Assembly (NCBI RefSeq): GCF_009905375.1
Contig: NC_133656.1
Coordinates: 238,247,996 to 238,311,995, forward strand
Direction of reading: 5' to 3'
Length of the DNA: 64,000 bases
Source: Apium graveolens
Lineage: Eukaryota; Streptophyta; Magnoliopsida; Apiales; Apiaceae
Part shown: in pieces, positions 34,487 through 47,339 of the stretch
Position numbering within the stretch: the stretch's first letter is position 1
How the letters are laid out: every line of letters begins with the position of its first letter
Notes under the pieces: generated by a model
Database searches by the model: none
Seen by the model: the letters and a program-made list of their open reading frames with translations, nothing else
Told to the model about the DNA's origin: nothing
Translations under genes and position numbers: made by a program

Positions 34487-36115
34487 TCAATCTGAATCAT
34501 CATCAATGTTGACTGGAGCTTTGCCTTTCCCTTTGCCTGAACTAGAAGCCTTGTTCTGAGAAGATGGGAACACATGAGTAGAACCATATTCTGAAAAGAG
34601 CTTGTCAAAAGCGTCTTGAGTTGGTGCTTTTCCGTCCCGTTCTCGAAGCCACTCAAATATCTTTGCTTTGTATTCTTCTCTGGTCATGCTGAAAACCGAA
34701 GGTGGAGGGATGGCAGGAAGTGGCAGGGGAGCTGTGATTTCTTCTAAAGTACAATCGCCAATCCAGTCTTGTTTCTTGTGCCAGTACATCTTGCTTTTAT
34801 CTTGCATTGCTGACAACTGCTGAGATACAAACTTCGTCTCTGAACCCAGCTTGAAAAATAACTTAACAAACTCCTTTTCCCATGCCTTCACCGAGGAAAC
34901 CATTCCTTCTTGCAGAGTCCCAAACTCGAAGCCTATTGTCTTAGCTAACTTAACATCAGAAGCATGCAACACAGAAAGTTTTGCATTGATAGCATCCAAA
35001 GACGAACATACATACTTCCTAAACATCTCAAAAGAAGCATTTAAAATACTGACTTCAGAAGTCAGTGACCCAAGAGTTTTGACAGAAGCAAAATGTTGAT
35101 TAATTGAATCCAAAATAGCAGTATTTTCTTCTAACTTAGCAAACAAAGAATTGAGGACAGTATTGGTGTTTTGGTCATTTGGTTCTAATGCATAATGGGG
35201 GGATTTGGGCAAACCACCAAAAGAACAGTGGGTATCATCAAAGAACAAATCATTTGACTCAGATACTACGAGACCATTCACAGTTAAAACAGAAAAGTCA
35301 AAAACAACATTCAATTTTTTTGACTTAGCAGACTCAAAAGGAACACGAAAATACTGAAATTTTTTTGTCAATAAAGCAGGATATGGAAGATGTATTGATT
35401 CATGTTTAGCACAATGATTCATGTTAGAAATTATCAACGAAGCCAGATCACAAGGGGTTTTTTTGACAAAAAAGACAAAAGAATAGAATCCTGAAATATG
35501 ACTCTATCACGACCAGACTTACGAGGAAGAACATTCGAGTGAAACAGTTTAAACAACAATAAACACATAGGAGTTAGATCAGTTACCAATGCTTTGACAC
35601 ATATAGAAACAAAGTTGTCACCGAGAATAGCTTTGAGTTGTTCCTCATATTGCAATCCAGGAATCTCGTCAAAGGCCTGGTGGGTAGTAAACGGGCAGGG
35701 GCCTTGATCGGATACTCCTGTGAGTCTTGCCAGTAAATCCGCTTTAAAACATACCGGACTTCCTTTCACCGAAGAAAACACAATATTGTCGGTCAAAATC
35801 GAAAAATTCGCATAAAATTCCTTCACTAAATCTGGATAAATCACATCTGGAGGCGACAATAACCGAGCACAACCAACGGCTTCAAATAACACTGATACTC
35901 CGACCCTAGTAAGAAGATCAATATCACTAATCTCTCTTTCAAAATGGACTTATGTCACACCTTTGTACTGCTGTCCTTTGCATGACGTTCAAAAGAATCA
36001 GGAGATGCTTCGCTTGATGCTTCAGAAATAATGGCAGTAACACGACGTCGCTTCGAACCAGACGAACCGGCGGTCGGGGTTTGGTTAGTAGTGGATCTCG
36101 AACGACGAACCATGG
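34487..36115 (-). pseudogene. E2 extra ORF between pol and 3' LTR (putative plant transposon protein-like)
   Basis: The minus-strand reading starts at an ATG near 36113 (MVRRSRSTTNQTPTAG) with a basic GSKRRRV stretch. It continues through VKEFYANFSI and VKGSPVCFKADLLARLTGV, a pattern like the 'putative plant transposon protein' domain found in plant retroelements. Then come a helical region, a Pro-rich segment and an acidic C-terminus ending at 34487. Frame changes near 35955 and near 35440-35470 (in a run of T/A) break it. An env-like role is possible from its position only. I see no signal peptide or membrane helix, so an envelope is unlikely. Its function is unknown. Confidence 0.6.
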
Positions 36116-36543
36116 AAGATAAAAGTTATAGGGTTAAGAGAGAAAAGGATAGAATTTGGAGAGAGAATGTGAGAGTAGAATCAGAGAAGAAAATGAAAAG
36201 ATTGAGAACAAGTGTTTAAATAAGAGAGAAAGAACTGAAAAGTTAGAAATAGAAGAGAACACGAACAGATGAAAAGAAGAAGTGATGTACTGAAAATAAA
36301 ATACATGCATGAAGTACAAGGAGATGAGGAGTCTAATCAAAAGATTTCCTAAATCTATTAGCAATAAAACATGCAACAATACATTGACTAATCATAAAAT
36401 AAAATAATACTAATAGTTATACAAGCGATAAACACAGGTAACAAACAGATAAGCACATGTAACAGTTAATAATTAACACTAAAATTAAAAAAAATCACAT
36501 AAAATTATACAAAATCACGTAATAAATTAGAGAGAACACATAC

Positions 36544-39500
36544 CTAATTCACGGCGCATTATACAAAATCGATCTTCAGCTAAGGGCTTAGTAAAGATAT
36601 CTGCACACTGTTTCTCAGTAGATATATAAATAAGCTCAATATTACCTTTAGAAACATTATCTCATAAGAAATACCAAAATCTTACAATGTTTGTTGCATC
36701 CACAAAATTTGAGCACATCAACTTCCAGCCACAATGTACTCTCCTTCAGCTGTAGAAAGAGCTACCGAAGTTTGCTTTTTGCTATGCCATGCAACTAAAC
36801 AATCTCCTAAAAATTCACAAGCACCATTTGTACTTTTTCTATCAACCTGTGACCCTGCATAGTCAGCATCTGAAAAACCGATTAAGTCAAAGGAAGAGGA
36901 ACTAGGATAAAATAATCCCAAGTCACTTGTACCTTTTAAATATTTAAAAATACGTTTAACGACATTCAAATGAGATTCTTTAGGTTGAGATTGAAAACGA
37001 GCACACAAGCATACACTATACATAGAGGCAGTTAAATATAACAATGAACCAATCATACCTCGAAATTTAGTGACATCTACAGGTGTACCTTGTTCATCCT
37101 TTGTAAGCTTAACTGCAATACTCATCGGAGTTGATTTAGATGTGACATGATCAAGTGCAAATCTTTTGAGTAAATCCTTTATGTACTTGCCTTGGTGAAT
37201 AAATATTCCTGCATTAGACTGATTAATTTGCAAACCTAGGAAGTACTGCAATTCACCCATCAAACTCATATCGAATTCCTTATGCATGCAATCAGAAAAC
37301 CACTTACACAAAGATTCGTTAGAAGATCCAAATACTATATCATCAACATAAACTTGAACTAAAAGAAAGTTATCACGTTTATGAAAAATAAAGAGAGTTG
37401 GATCGAGTGTACCACGAATGAAACCATTATTCACAAGAAACTGACTGAGATGCTCATACCAACAACGAGGGGACTGTCTCAATCCATAGACAGATTTCTT
37501 GAGCTTGTAAACATAGTTAGGGTATTTCTCATGAATAAAACCTGGAGGCTGCTTCACATAGACTTCTTCCTTGAGATAGCCATTTAGAAAAGCACTCTTG
37601 ACGTCCATCTAGTAGAGCTTGAACTTCTTATGAGCTGCAAAAGCCATTAAGATTCGAAAAGCTTCTAATCAAGCTACTGGAGCATATGTCTCGTCGAAAT
37701 CGATTCCTTCCTGCTGGTTGTATCCCTGAGCAACCAAACGAGCTTTATTTCGAATGATATTAGCGTCTTCATCCTTCTTATTCTTGAAAACCCAACGAGT
37801 ACCAATGATCTTGGCATCCTGAGGGGGTGGGACGAGTTCCCAAACATCACAACGCTCGAACTGGTTCAATTCCTCCTGCATTGCAACGGACCAGTGTTCA
37901 TCTGCAACTGCTTCTTGAGCATTCTTCAGTTCGAATTCAGCAACAAAAGCACAGAATGCACACAGATTGTGAAATCTGCTTCGAGTAGAAATCCCTTGAT
38001 CTAAATCAGTGAGAAGATTATCTGGTGGATGATTCTTCACAAACCTAGAAAACTTAGGAAGTTGAATATTGCTCATCTCTTCCTCATTAGAATTATCTGC
38101 CTGGAAATGAATAGGAGTTGTCTCATTCAAAAGAGACTGCCTCATTTCCGCTTGAGAAGATTTATCCGGAGGAGTAATAGAAATCACATTTGAAACACTA
38201 TCAGGAGTCTTTGGAGAGCCAGAAGATTCATCTAAAGCTTGAGTAGATTCTGAAGAATTATCAGAAGACCGCGAAGGACCTGGAGAGACTTGACTGTTTG
38301 ACTTGTCAGAATGAGACTAATTCTTTTCAGAATGAGACTATCTCATTTGGGAATGAGACTGTAGATCCGCAGTGTCTTCATCAATTTGAGATATATTCCT
38401 TGAGGATTCATTGAAAGCAATATTGATGGATTCTTCTACTTTGTTCTTGACAGAATTATAAACACGATAAGCTTTACTTGTTGTAGAATATCCCAAGAAA
38501 ATTCCTTCCGTAGATTTAGCATCGAACTTCCCTCGATTATTCTGAGTATTTAAAATAAAACACTTGGAACCAAATACTCGAAAATAATTAATGTTAGGAG
38601 TCTTTTTCTTAAGCAATTCATACGGAGTCTTAAGAAAAATAGGACGAATAAGTACTCTATTTAAAACATAACCAGCAGTGTGTACCGCTTCAGCCCAAAA
38701 TTTTCGTGGAAGTTTACTTTCATGCAGTAGAGTTCTGGCGGTTTCCTGTAAAGTCCTGTTCTTGCGTTCTACTACTCCATTCTGCTGAGGAGTACGAGGA
38801 GCTGAGAAATCATGAGTGATTCCTCTTGATTTGCAGAAGGTTTTGAAATCCTTCTTGAATTCACCTCCATGGTCACTACGAATAGTCTTGAGCTTATATA
38901 AATACTTAGTCTCAAGGTTAGTAATAAGATCCTTAAACTCAACAAAAGCTTCATCCTTAGTACGCAAAAATAATACCCAAGTAAAACGAGAATAATCATC
39001 AACTATAACAAAAGCATAATTCTTACCTCCCAAACTTACATACCTTTCTGGACCAAAAAGATCTAGATGAAGAAGCTACAAAGGAACAGAAGTTGACACT
39101 TTATTCTTAGCAGTAAAGGAAGTTTTCACTTGTTTTCTAAGTTGGCAGGCTATACAAGGTTCTGTTTTCTTGTATTTCAGCTTGGGTAGACCTCGTACCA
39201 GATCATGAGAAGATATCTTCCGAAGAAGATCCATGTGAACATGACCTAAACGTCGATGCCAAAGATTCTGCTGATCTTGAATAGTAGCAAGACAGATTTC
39301 CTCCTGCTGTTCATCAAAATCTAACACAAAAATATTCCCTTTTCTTTTGGCAACTAAAGCAAACTCGTTAGTCTTAGTACCGATATAGCATACATCTTTA
39401 TCGAACTTAACCTTATGACCAGCATCAGTAAGTTGACTTACACTAATGAGATTGTATTTCAAACCATCAACTAAACGAATGTTGGAAATAGCAAACCTGT

Positions 39501-39690
39501 CATTACCAATGGTGCCTTTACCAATAATTCTGACGGTGTTTGAATCTCCAAGAGTAACTAAGCCACCTTCCTTGGCAACTAAAGATAGAAAATTGGATTT
39601 ATCACCTGTCATGTGACGTGAACAACCACTGTCGATGATCCATATATTTCGCGGAATATGGACCTTCAAACAAACCTGCAAAAATTGCTT
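36544..39690 (-). pseudogene. E2 pol: protease, integrase, RT, RNase H
   Basis: Protease motif IWIIDSGCSRHMTG (near 39640) is intact. The integrase zinc finger (LWHRRLGHVH ... CIACQ) and the catalytic residues of integrase, in IVDDYSRF, IRSDHGGEF and GVVERKNRT, are present. RT has QVYVDDIVFGS. RNase H runs to STAEGEYIVAGS, where a TGA at 36718-36720 interrupts it. After that the domain is shortened: the YCDN segment and about 30 residues are missing before GNIELIYISTEKQCADIF. Frame changes occur between protease and Gag (39690), between integrase and RT (38187-38338), and near 37609-37669. Confidence 0.88.
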
Positions 39691-41796
39691 TATCTCTTAG
39701 GTACCCACTTAACCTTGGGTCCTGGTTGGTTAGCATCACAAATCTTATATAAATGTCTATCAAATTTCTTAATCCACATCTGAACAATATTAACAGAAGT
39801 ATTAGAAGATTTATATCTAGCAGACGATTTATAAGATGAGTTAGAGGAGTGGCCCTTGATACCACATAATCTAGATTCAGATGTAAGGTGACCAGCTTTG
39901 CCACAATCTCGACATTTCTCATAAGGCATTTTATATTTCATAGGAGCTTGCTTGTAACCTCCTTGAAATGCACGTTTCTTGATTGATTCACATCCTAAAC
40001 CTCCTTTATCAAGAGAAGATTTTTGTTCACCAAGAAGAGCATTCAAAGTTCCTTCTCCATGAAAACATTTCGCTAAATCCTTTTCAAGCTGTGCCACTTT
40101 CTGCTTTAATTTCGGAACCAGGGGATCAGGAGCACTGTCTCTTTTGACAGTTTCTGGATCAACAGAGATTGACTCTTTCTTCAAAGCTTCAAGACAAACT
40201 TCTTTCATCTCAATCTCATTTTTGAGATATTGATTTTCTTCAGTATGTTTTGAAATCCTTTCAAGCAAGGATTTGTTTTCAGCAGCCAAGGCTTCCTCCT
40301 TCATGGGGTCATCCATTTCACTAAGAACTTCACTTAATGCTTGTTTTAAATAAGCATTCTTTTCTTTTAGCTTCTTAACCCGAACCTGCAAATTCAACAT
40401 CGATGAAGATATATTTGAATTATACTTTATATTTTGTACCTCATCATTGTCACTGGAGTTGTCCTCAAGTCCTGCAAAGCAAAGTTGAGCAACTTCATCG
40501 TCTGAATCGATCTCCACGTCAGATTCATCATCACTCCAAGTAATTAATGCCTTCTTTTTGTTCTTCAGCTTGTAGCAGTCCTTTTTGAAATATCCTTTCT
40601 TTCCACACTCAAAACAAGTGTCCTTATTTTGAATTGTTTTATTCTCCTTGCTTGGATTAGATTTGAAGTCCTTCTTTGGAAACTGTGACTTCATAGGTCG
40701 TTTGGATGCATTCCGTTTGGCTAGAAATTTATGAAACTTCTTTGTTAGAAGAATAATTTCTTCATCAGAATCATCAGGAGATTCATCTGCATCTGCATTA
40801 ACGCTGTGCTCCCGAGTTTGAAAATAGAGAGAAGAGAAGAGAAAAGATAATTTTAAAATTTTCCTTCCTAGGCGTGCTCCTGAGTTTTTTGGCGAGAGAA
40901 GAGAAGTGATCAGGAGAGAAAATTTCCTATAATTTTCCCCCAAAACTTTCTTCCCAAAAATGGGAAGATTTGGAAAGATCCTCTCACATTATCTTTTTTT
41001 TCATGGTCACTTTCTCTCCATTTTACAAAAACTCGGGAGCACACGACTGATTTATTTTCTTCTACTATTTCTCTTCTCCTCCCATCTCTTCTCTTCTCTT
41101 CTCTCCTAAAAAAACTCTGGAGCACAGCGTAAGTGCAAGAGTTTTCTTACGAGGAGCTTCATCTTCTTCATCATATCTGCGTAGCTGATTTTTGAATTCT
41201 TCCAATTCACTGTACAGTGTTAGAGTGTCCATAGTCAAAAGCAATGTTGAATCTTGCATAATGGTGACTTTTGGAGCGAACTTCTTTGGCATTGCTCTGA
41301 GGATTTTCCTATTGATCTCAGATTGAGGAATGATCCTTTCCAGAAGTGAGATAGAGTTCATCAATGTCAGGAATCTCCCTTGAGCATCTCGCACGCTTTC
41401 ATCTCTTTCCAAACTGAAACCTTCATAGTCACTCATGAGCATACTTAATTTAACTTCACGTACCTTAGACGTGCCTTCGTGGCTGACTTTGATCATATCC
41501 CAGATCTGTTTGGCAGTAGTACATGCTGATACTTTTCTTAATTCTGTAGCTATCATGCCATTGAGAAGTGAGTTCATAGCTTTAGCATTGGAGTTCATTG
41601 CATTCACTTCTTCAGGATCCTTGAAAGGTTTCGGCTTCCCATCTTTCATTGGAATAATAAAACCATTTTATACAGCATCCCATTCGAATGCATCACGCTG
41701 GAGAAAGATTTTCATCCGGAAGTTCCAGTCATTGTAGTTTTCAGCACCTTGAAGCAGTGGTGGATAATTGTTTGAATACCTATCTGGTTGAGCCAT
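39690..41796 (-). pseudogene. E2 gag, interrupted by a MITE
   Basis: Gag starts at the ATG at 41796 (MAQPDRYSNNYPPLLQG) with a UBN2-type region. An in-frame TAA at 41668-41670 lies early. A MITE (40802-41129) splits the ORF. Outside it the frame resumes with an acidic linker and two CCHC-type knuckles, both imperfect. The first reads CFECGKKGYFKKDC (His to Tyr), and the second CRDCGKAGHLTSES (last Cys changed to Ser). A 150-residue heptad-rich coiled-coil region lies between them. Gag is longer than in most Copia elements. Confidence 0.85.
40802..41129. mobile_element. Harbinger-like MITE inside E2 gag
   Basis: A 328-bp insert with terminal inverted repeats CGCTGTGCTCCCGAGTTT and CGCTGTGCTCCAGAGTTT, flanked by TAA on both sides (40799-40801, 41130-41132). 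A 3-bp TWA duplication is typical of PIF/Harbinger (Tourist) MITEs. A second, inner inverted pair (GCGTGCTCCTGAGTTTTT near 40872 and AAAACTCGGGAGCACAC near 41026) suggests a nested or duplicated terminus. There are no ORFs. The gag frame runs on without a break when the insert and one TAA copy are ignored. Confidence 0.85.
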
Positions 41797-41840
41797 GGAT
41801 CGCTAGCAAAATAAACACTAAAAGAGAATTAAATGCACCT

Positions 41841-41852
41841 GCTCTGATACCA
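41841..41852 (-). other. Primer-binding site of E2
   Basis: TGGTATCAGAGC on the minus strand, a perfect initiator tRNA-Met complement, lies 2 bp from the 5' LTR. Confidence 0.95.
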
Positions 41853-41854
41853 AT

Positions 41855-42621
41855 TGAAATGCGTTGGCTCGATAGATAATATAATATTCTAACTATCAAG
41901 GTAAATGGGACAGTCTCTTATGCAAATGGGACAGTCTCAATTAAAAACTTTCCTTGATTACAAACTTGGCCCACTTGAAAGAAACCTTTCCCTAGCACAC
42001 AGCTACCTAGCACAAAACTACTTGGCCTTCCTTTTGTAATCAAACTCCCACAACCTGGGACAAGTGATATAATACACCTTTCAGATACAAGAATATAATG
42101 TGAAAGTTTACAATTCAAACTAGGCTTCTTGTTTAACTGGATGTATATCTCGGGTATAAAGAACAAGAAGGTGTTTTCAGATGATAAAAGATTGACGTGA
42201 AAACATTAGCCTCAAATCTGAAATAGTGAGTTGTATTTATAAACAAAGTTCTAACATATTTATTTTCAAACAAAGGATAAGATAGATAAGATTTGAAAGC
42301 ACGTTAGTTTGAAAATATTTGAATGAAACTTGAAAAACTAATCCGTTAGTAATTTGAAAAAGATAAACTAAGTAAAAGGATAAGTCTTAAAAGATTCAAA
42401 CTTAGTTTATAAGATAGGGTGGGTTTTTTGAAATAAGGTTTATCCAGATAAACAAGATTTACACAAACCCTAACAACCTAAACTAAACCTGCGGGATAAA
42501 CTCCTGGAAGAGTTGCTGTAATCTGATAAGCAATGTTGAATCAGTCTTATTATATTATTCCATTCTGTTTATCTGCATTCTGTTGTGGAAGATTTTATCA
42601 TCATAAACACGTGAATTAACA
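41855..42621 (-). repeat. 5' LTR of E2
   Basis: 767 bp, starting TGAAATGCG and ending AATTAACA. It is collinear with 33270-34037, with mostly transition differences. Confidence 0.95.
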
Positions 42622-43419
42622 ATATAGAATTATATTTGTAACTCGTATGCTCTCAAGAAGTAGCATATGCTATATTTCAACCAATTGCTTCCATTTTTCG
42701 CACCATACGCAAGTGTCTAAAGTTACATGTGCTTTTTAAAATCAAGTTACATGGGCTTTTTAAAATCATATGTTTGAGTAGGTGTAATGTCCTAAATTCA
42801 TGTGATTTTTCATAGATTGCGCCAAAGTTGATGAAAAGCCTAAGGAATCCCACATGTCCCTATCGAACCAAGTTAAAGAAATTAATAACCATCATAACAT
42901 ATATACTTTCTTCATCCTAAAGTAGACACTTTTTTGTAACATGCCGCAGAAGTTTTCGATGTTATTTTGAGACTATACATTGTTATCTGAGTCTTGCCCT
43001 ATTTAGCATAATTTGGTAGTGGTGGAGGGATAGTAACATCCTAAGAGACACATCTAAAGGAGGAAAGAACTACTTTTTCTTCATTTAACCAACAAAATAA
43101 ATATTCTGTTTTCAAGTTCTAATAAAAAAACTCCAAATAACGTATCAAGTTTCAGGCTCCAAGAGCATTCCACATCCTCAATAAAAAAAGACTAATTCTG
43201 CACCCTTGGTAACACTATTCTATTCTATTCCAGATAAACATTTCATTTCTAAGTTCTAACCTTTTCATTTTTTCACACAATAGCAAAATTAACTCATAAT
43301 CAGCCGACACTAAAATGCTCACCATTATAAAATTATAATTATCTATTTAGTAACTATTCCTAAAATTAATATAGAGAAAAATTAGATTACATGCTTTGTA
43401 CCCGTGCCATGCACGAGAT
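42622..43419. other. Intergenic, no gene seen
   Basis: The original host sequence continues after E2 (its other half ends at 33269). I see no gene or repeat here. Confidence 0.4.
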
Positions 43420-45155
43420 TGATTATCATTCTTTATATAATATTTTTTGAATATTTATTCTTTATTTAATCAATTTTTAATAAAATTAATTTTATTTCCT
43501 AAATAAATTTATGTTTTTCTTGAATTTTTTTTTAAAAAAATTACACTTTTTGTACTTATATATTTAGTTATTATTGTATTATTATTATATTTGATATTAA
43601 TAACCTAAATATAACATATATGTTATAATTTATTTATTTATTCCATTATTTGATTTTTTTCACAATATAAATTTTTAAATATAATATTTTAATCATATCA
43701 CATATTATGTTTACGCAATTAAGTTTTATTTATATATATTTTTTCTTAAACTTGTGGGGTTTGATAAAATATTAAAAAGTTTTTTTGAATTTGCATCTTG
43801 CGGGCATTTGTAATAATATTTTATAATTTTTTGGTTCTATTAATGATTTTGAAAAACAATCTTTACACTTAATTGTCATAATACTTTAATACTTTTTTTA
43901 TTATTATTTTATTTCTTCCTAATTTAGTGAAATTACTTTTTTGAGTGGGTACCATTTTACATTTTTGACTTGTAAGTTGTACCCGATCCATCCATCTAAT
44001 AGTACTCACTCTGCACTCTTTCAAACAAACGTTAAAGGAATATTATAAAATTATGAATTATACCATTATAAAATTGACTTTTTTCATTTGGTAACATCAA
44101 TTATTTTTTATTTCTATGTGGTATCATTAAATAATTTTTTACTTTTATGCGGTACCATTTCCCTTACTAAAATCATATAATCTTTAATTTTAAAATTTAT
44201 CTTGTATATTTCTCCTACAAATTAATAAATCCACTTAATAATAGTATTTCATATAATTTAAATGTGTTTCTTATTTTATAAAATAAAAATAAAAATTATT
44301 TGTTCATAAATATTTTAAATCAAATTATTTCTTGTATAATATATAATATAATACTTTTAATATTTTTTTATATTATTTAATAATATATAATTATAGTTTA
44401 CATAATATGTTTACGTAGTTTTTTTTGTTTTTTTTTGTTTTTTTATATATTTTCTTTTCGTAATAGTTTGGAGTTTGATCAAAAATTGCAAAATTGTTTG
44501 TTGTTTGCATCTTGCCAATTTGTAATAACTTTTTTATTTTAACAATGATTTTGAAAAATAAAATACTTTACATTTTTTTGTGATAGTACCTTTTAAATAA
44601 AATTTTATTAACTTCTTTTTTAATTTTGAATTATAATAGTTTTTATGTTCTTATTATATTTCTTCCTAATTTTTATGTTTTATAAAATTCATGTACTCTA
44701 AATTTTTTAAGAGATAATCAGTAATTTTCCCCTTTTACAAAATGAAACAAAACACCTGTAATAAATATACATAAATATAATTTCAATATTTTTCTTATTT
44801 TATATGATAAAAGTTAAAATGATTTTTTACAAATTTTTTTAATCAAACTCACCCATTCCAAATATTTATTTAAAAAATGATCGACTTTAACCCGATTAAC
44901 AAATAATTCTTTATTTTTTACTTAGATTTATTTTTATTAAGATAATTGTTACTTGTATTATATAAATATAATATTATTAATATGATTTTATATCATTTTA
45001 TAATGTGTAATAATAGTTTAATTTCTTAATTAATTAGCTGTTGTGTTTCTTATACACGTTATTAAGCATTAAATGGAATATTAGAAGAATAAATCAAATA
45101 CATATAATATATAATGTATTTTATTATATTTGCATTCAATTTGAAATTATATTAG

Positions 45156-45205
<50 letters not shown>

Positions 45206-45939
45206 TTTCTCTTTTTTATGTTTTATAGGATTGATGATGTATTCTAAATTTAATTTTTTAAAAGAAACAAAATACAAGTAATATTTATACCTAAATATAA
45301 TCTAAATGTATTTTTTATATTATAAGATAAAAAAGAAATAATCTATTCAGCAATATTTTAAATCAAACTTGCACATTTCAAATTTTTGTAAAAAATGATA
45401 TTATTTTAACCTGATTAACAAATAATTTCTTAATTGTTATTTATATTTATTTTTATCAAAATAATTATTGCTTGTATTACATACACATATATATATAATA
45501 TAATAATTATTTTTATTACTGTATATCATTTAGGAATATATATTGATAGTTCAATTTCTTAATTACTTATTTATCGTGTTTGTTATATAATATTATAATA
45601 GAATAAATAAAAAATATATTTTATACTTTGAATTTAATAAATATTAAAATTTTATTATTTTTATTCAATATAATGTTATACTACACATGACAATTCTTTA
45701 TTTTTTCCAAAGAAACTATTTTTAAACTTATTTACAATTGAACTATTTCATTTTTGACTTTTACGATAAATATAATATAAATGTATTTTCTTAGATTTGC
45801 ATTCGATTTGAAATTATATTAGTTTTGTTATTATTATTATTATTATTATTTTATTTTTTTCTCTTTTATGTTTTATGGATTGATGATGTATTCTAAATTT
45901 AATTTTTTGAAAGAAACAAAATACATGTAATATTTAACC
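43420..45939. repeat. Degenerate AT-rich tandem repeat region
   Basis: Diverged units recur with periods of about 520-715 bp. GTTTGATAAAATATTAAAAAG...TTTGCATCTTGCGGGCATTTGTAATAA at 43760 matches GTTTGATCAAAAATTGC...TTTGCATCTTGCCAATTTGTAATAA at 44474. GATTGATGATGTATTCTAAA with its surroundings recurs at 45228 and 45877. (ATT)n microsatellites lie at about 45158-45204 and 45827-45852. No coding sequence is seen. Confidence 0.6.
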
Positions 45940-46917
45940 TGTTAGTCCCTTAACAATATAGCAAGAATTACAGAAAGGGGGTTGAATGGAATTCTTGAAC
46001 CTTTTTTTTTCAAAATAAAAATGTTCAACTCGAATATAGATATACCTGTTTTGATTAGCACAATGCGGAATAGAAACTTAATTGAATCAAAACATAAGTA
46101 ATTAAAAAAAAGAGTTTTTAAAACTTTCTGGTGGATTTAAAAAATTCCACCAGAGATATATATTATATATCGAGAGGACTCTGTGTGCAAGAATGCTCAC
46201 AGCTGCTTACAAATTAAACTACTGAGAATACAGGGAAATGCTAATAATTCTGCTTACAAAGATTTCTCTGTTTTGTGTATCTCAGCTATATTTTTCTATT
46301 TGCTACATTCTTGGTTTATATATCACCAAGATTACAAAGTCAAAAAGACTGAACAAATATAAAAACTATCAGTCTTAAGCTTTGCTGCTTTTCGTCCTCT
46401 ATTACCCGGTTGATGGGCTTCCACAGTAGGTTTGTATACATCTCGACGGCTGTGCTCAGCTTTTTACTGTTCAACTGCTGTTTGAATTCTTTATTAGATG
46501 GGTACATGATCATCCGTCGGGTTTTTGATCATCCGTCGGGTTGTTGATCATCCGTCGGTTGCTTTGTGGGTTATCCGTCGGGTAGCAATCAAGTATATGA
46601 CTTCATTTCACTTATACAGAATTACAAGACATCATTTATGTACAATTAATCAACATATTCTGCATATCTAGTTAAAGTCAACATGACTTATATGCTACTA
46701 CAGATTCTACACAAAGGTGTATACATAACTGTGCTACAGACTTATTATTACATAAGCTACTCACTCGATGGATAATTAGTTAACATCCGTCGGGACTATA
46801 ATGAGTTATCCGTCGGGACTAAAATTCTTATCCGTCGAGTGCTACATTATTTCACTAGTAAAATCTACTTAGATGTTTTGTTTATGAAATCATCAAGTAC
46901 ACAACATATGCACAACA
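45940..46917 (-). repeat. 3' LTR of Copia element X
   Basis: 978 bp, TGTTAGTCCC...GCACAACA, followed by a polypurine tract (AAATTGGGGGAGAT on the minus strand). It is related to LTR A (920-2021): the same TATA context (46315-46322), the same TCTGGTGGA hairpin (46127-46154), and clusters of ATCCGTCGGG at 46505-46585 and 46775-46840 in the position of the ATCCGTTGA array of A. Confidence 0.85.
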
Positions 46918-47339
46918 ATCTCCCCCAATTTATGTCTACTGGAATTGTAGCCATAAATTTAGAGATACTTGATGATAACAAAACATCCTAAATATTCATC
47001 TTTAAGGATAAGTAGATAAAACTGAAAGTGCTTCAATTAATCAAAATGTACAAGGTTTGGCTCACAGTCATTTCAAGATGCTCCTCTAGCCTGAGCAGAT
47101 TTTTCTAGTTTCTTGAAGGTCTGGATCTTCTTCCAAGCTTTCTGTTATTTTCCTCAATCTGATTTTAGAGCTGCCTGTGAAATTCCAGTTCATCAGATTC
47201 TGAGAGATCTAGCTTTTCTTGCATTTCCAAGAGAGTCTCATTGCTAGAGATACTCAATTGGTCTTCTAATCTGAAGAATCTTCTCACACCCTTGTCATCC
47301 ATGAACTCCATCAGCCAGTAAGGCCTTAGATGCACTCTT
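46918..47339 (-). pseudogene. Element X internal 3' end with extra ORF tail
   Basis: 422 bp of internal sequence between the polypurine tract of X and the inserted element Y. The minus strand holds an ORF tail (VHLRPYWLMEFMDDKGVRRF, then an acidic segment ending ELEFHRQL, stop at 47165). This is not RT or RNase H, so X also has an ORF downstream of pol. The upstream part was cut off at 47340 by Y and is not present in the window in this orientation. Confidence 0.6.

Larger units (their letters stand above)
33270..42621 (-). mobile_element. Full-length Copia retrotransposon E2 with extra 3' ORF
   Basis: A 9.35-kb minus-strand element with LTRs 33270-34037 and 41855-42621, PBS 41841-41852, polypurine tract AAAAGGGGGAGAA (34038-34050) and a perfect ATATA target duplication (33265-33269, 42622-42626). 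The order is gag, protease, integrase, RT, RNase H, then an extra ORF before the 3' LTR. I count about 28 differences between the two LTRs by eye (near 3.6%). The large Gag with coiled coil and the extra 3' ORF recall SIRE-type elements. Stops, frameshifts, a MITE and an RNase H deletion inactivate it. Confidence 0.95.

Noticed and set aside
34487..36115. E2 extra ORF as a retroviral-type envelope
   Set aside because: No signal peptide, no transmembrane helix and no cysteine-rich ectodomain are visible. Position alone is not enough.
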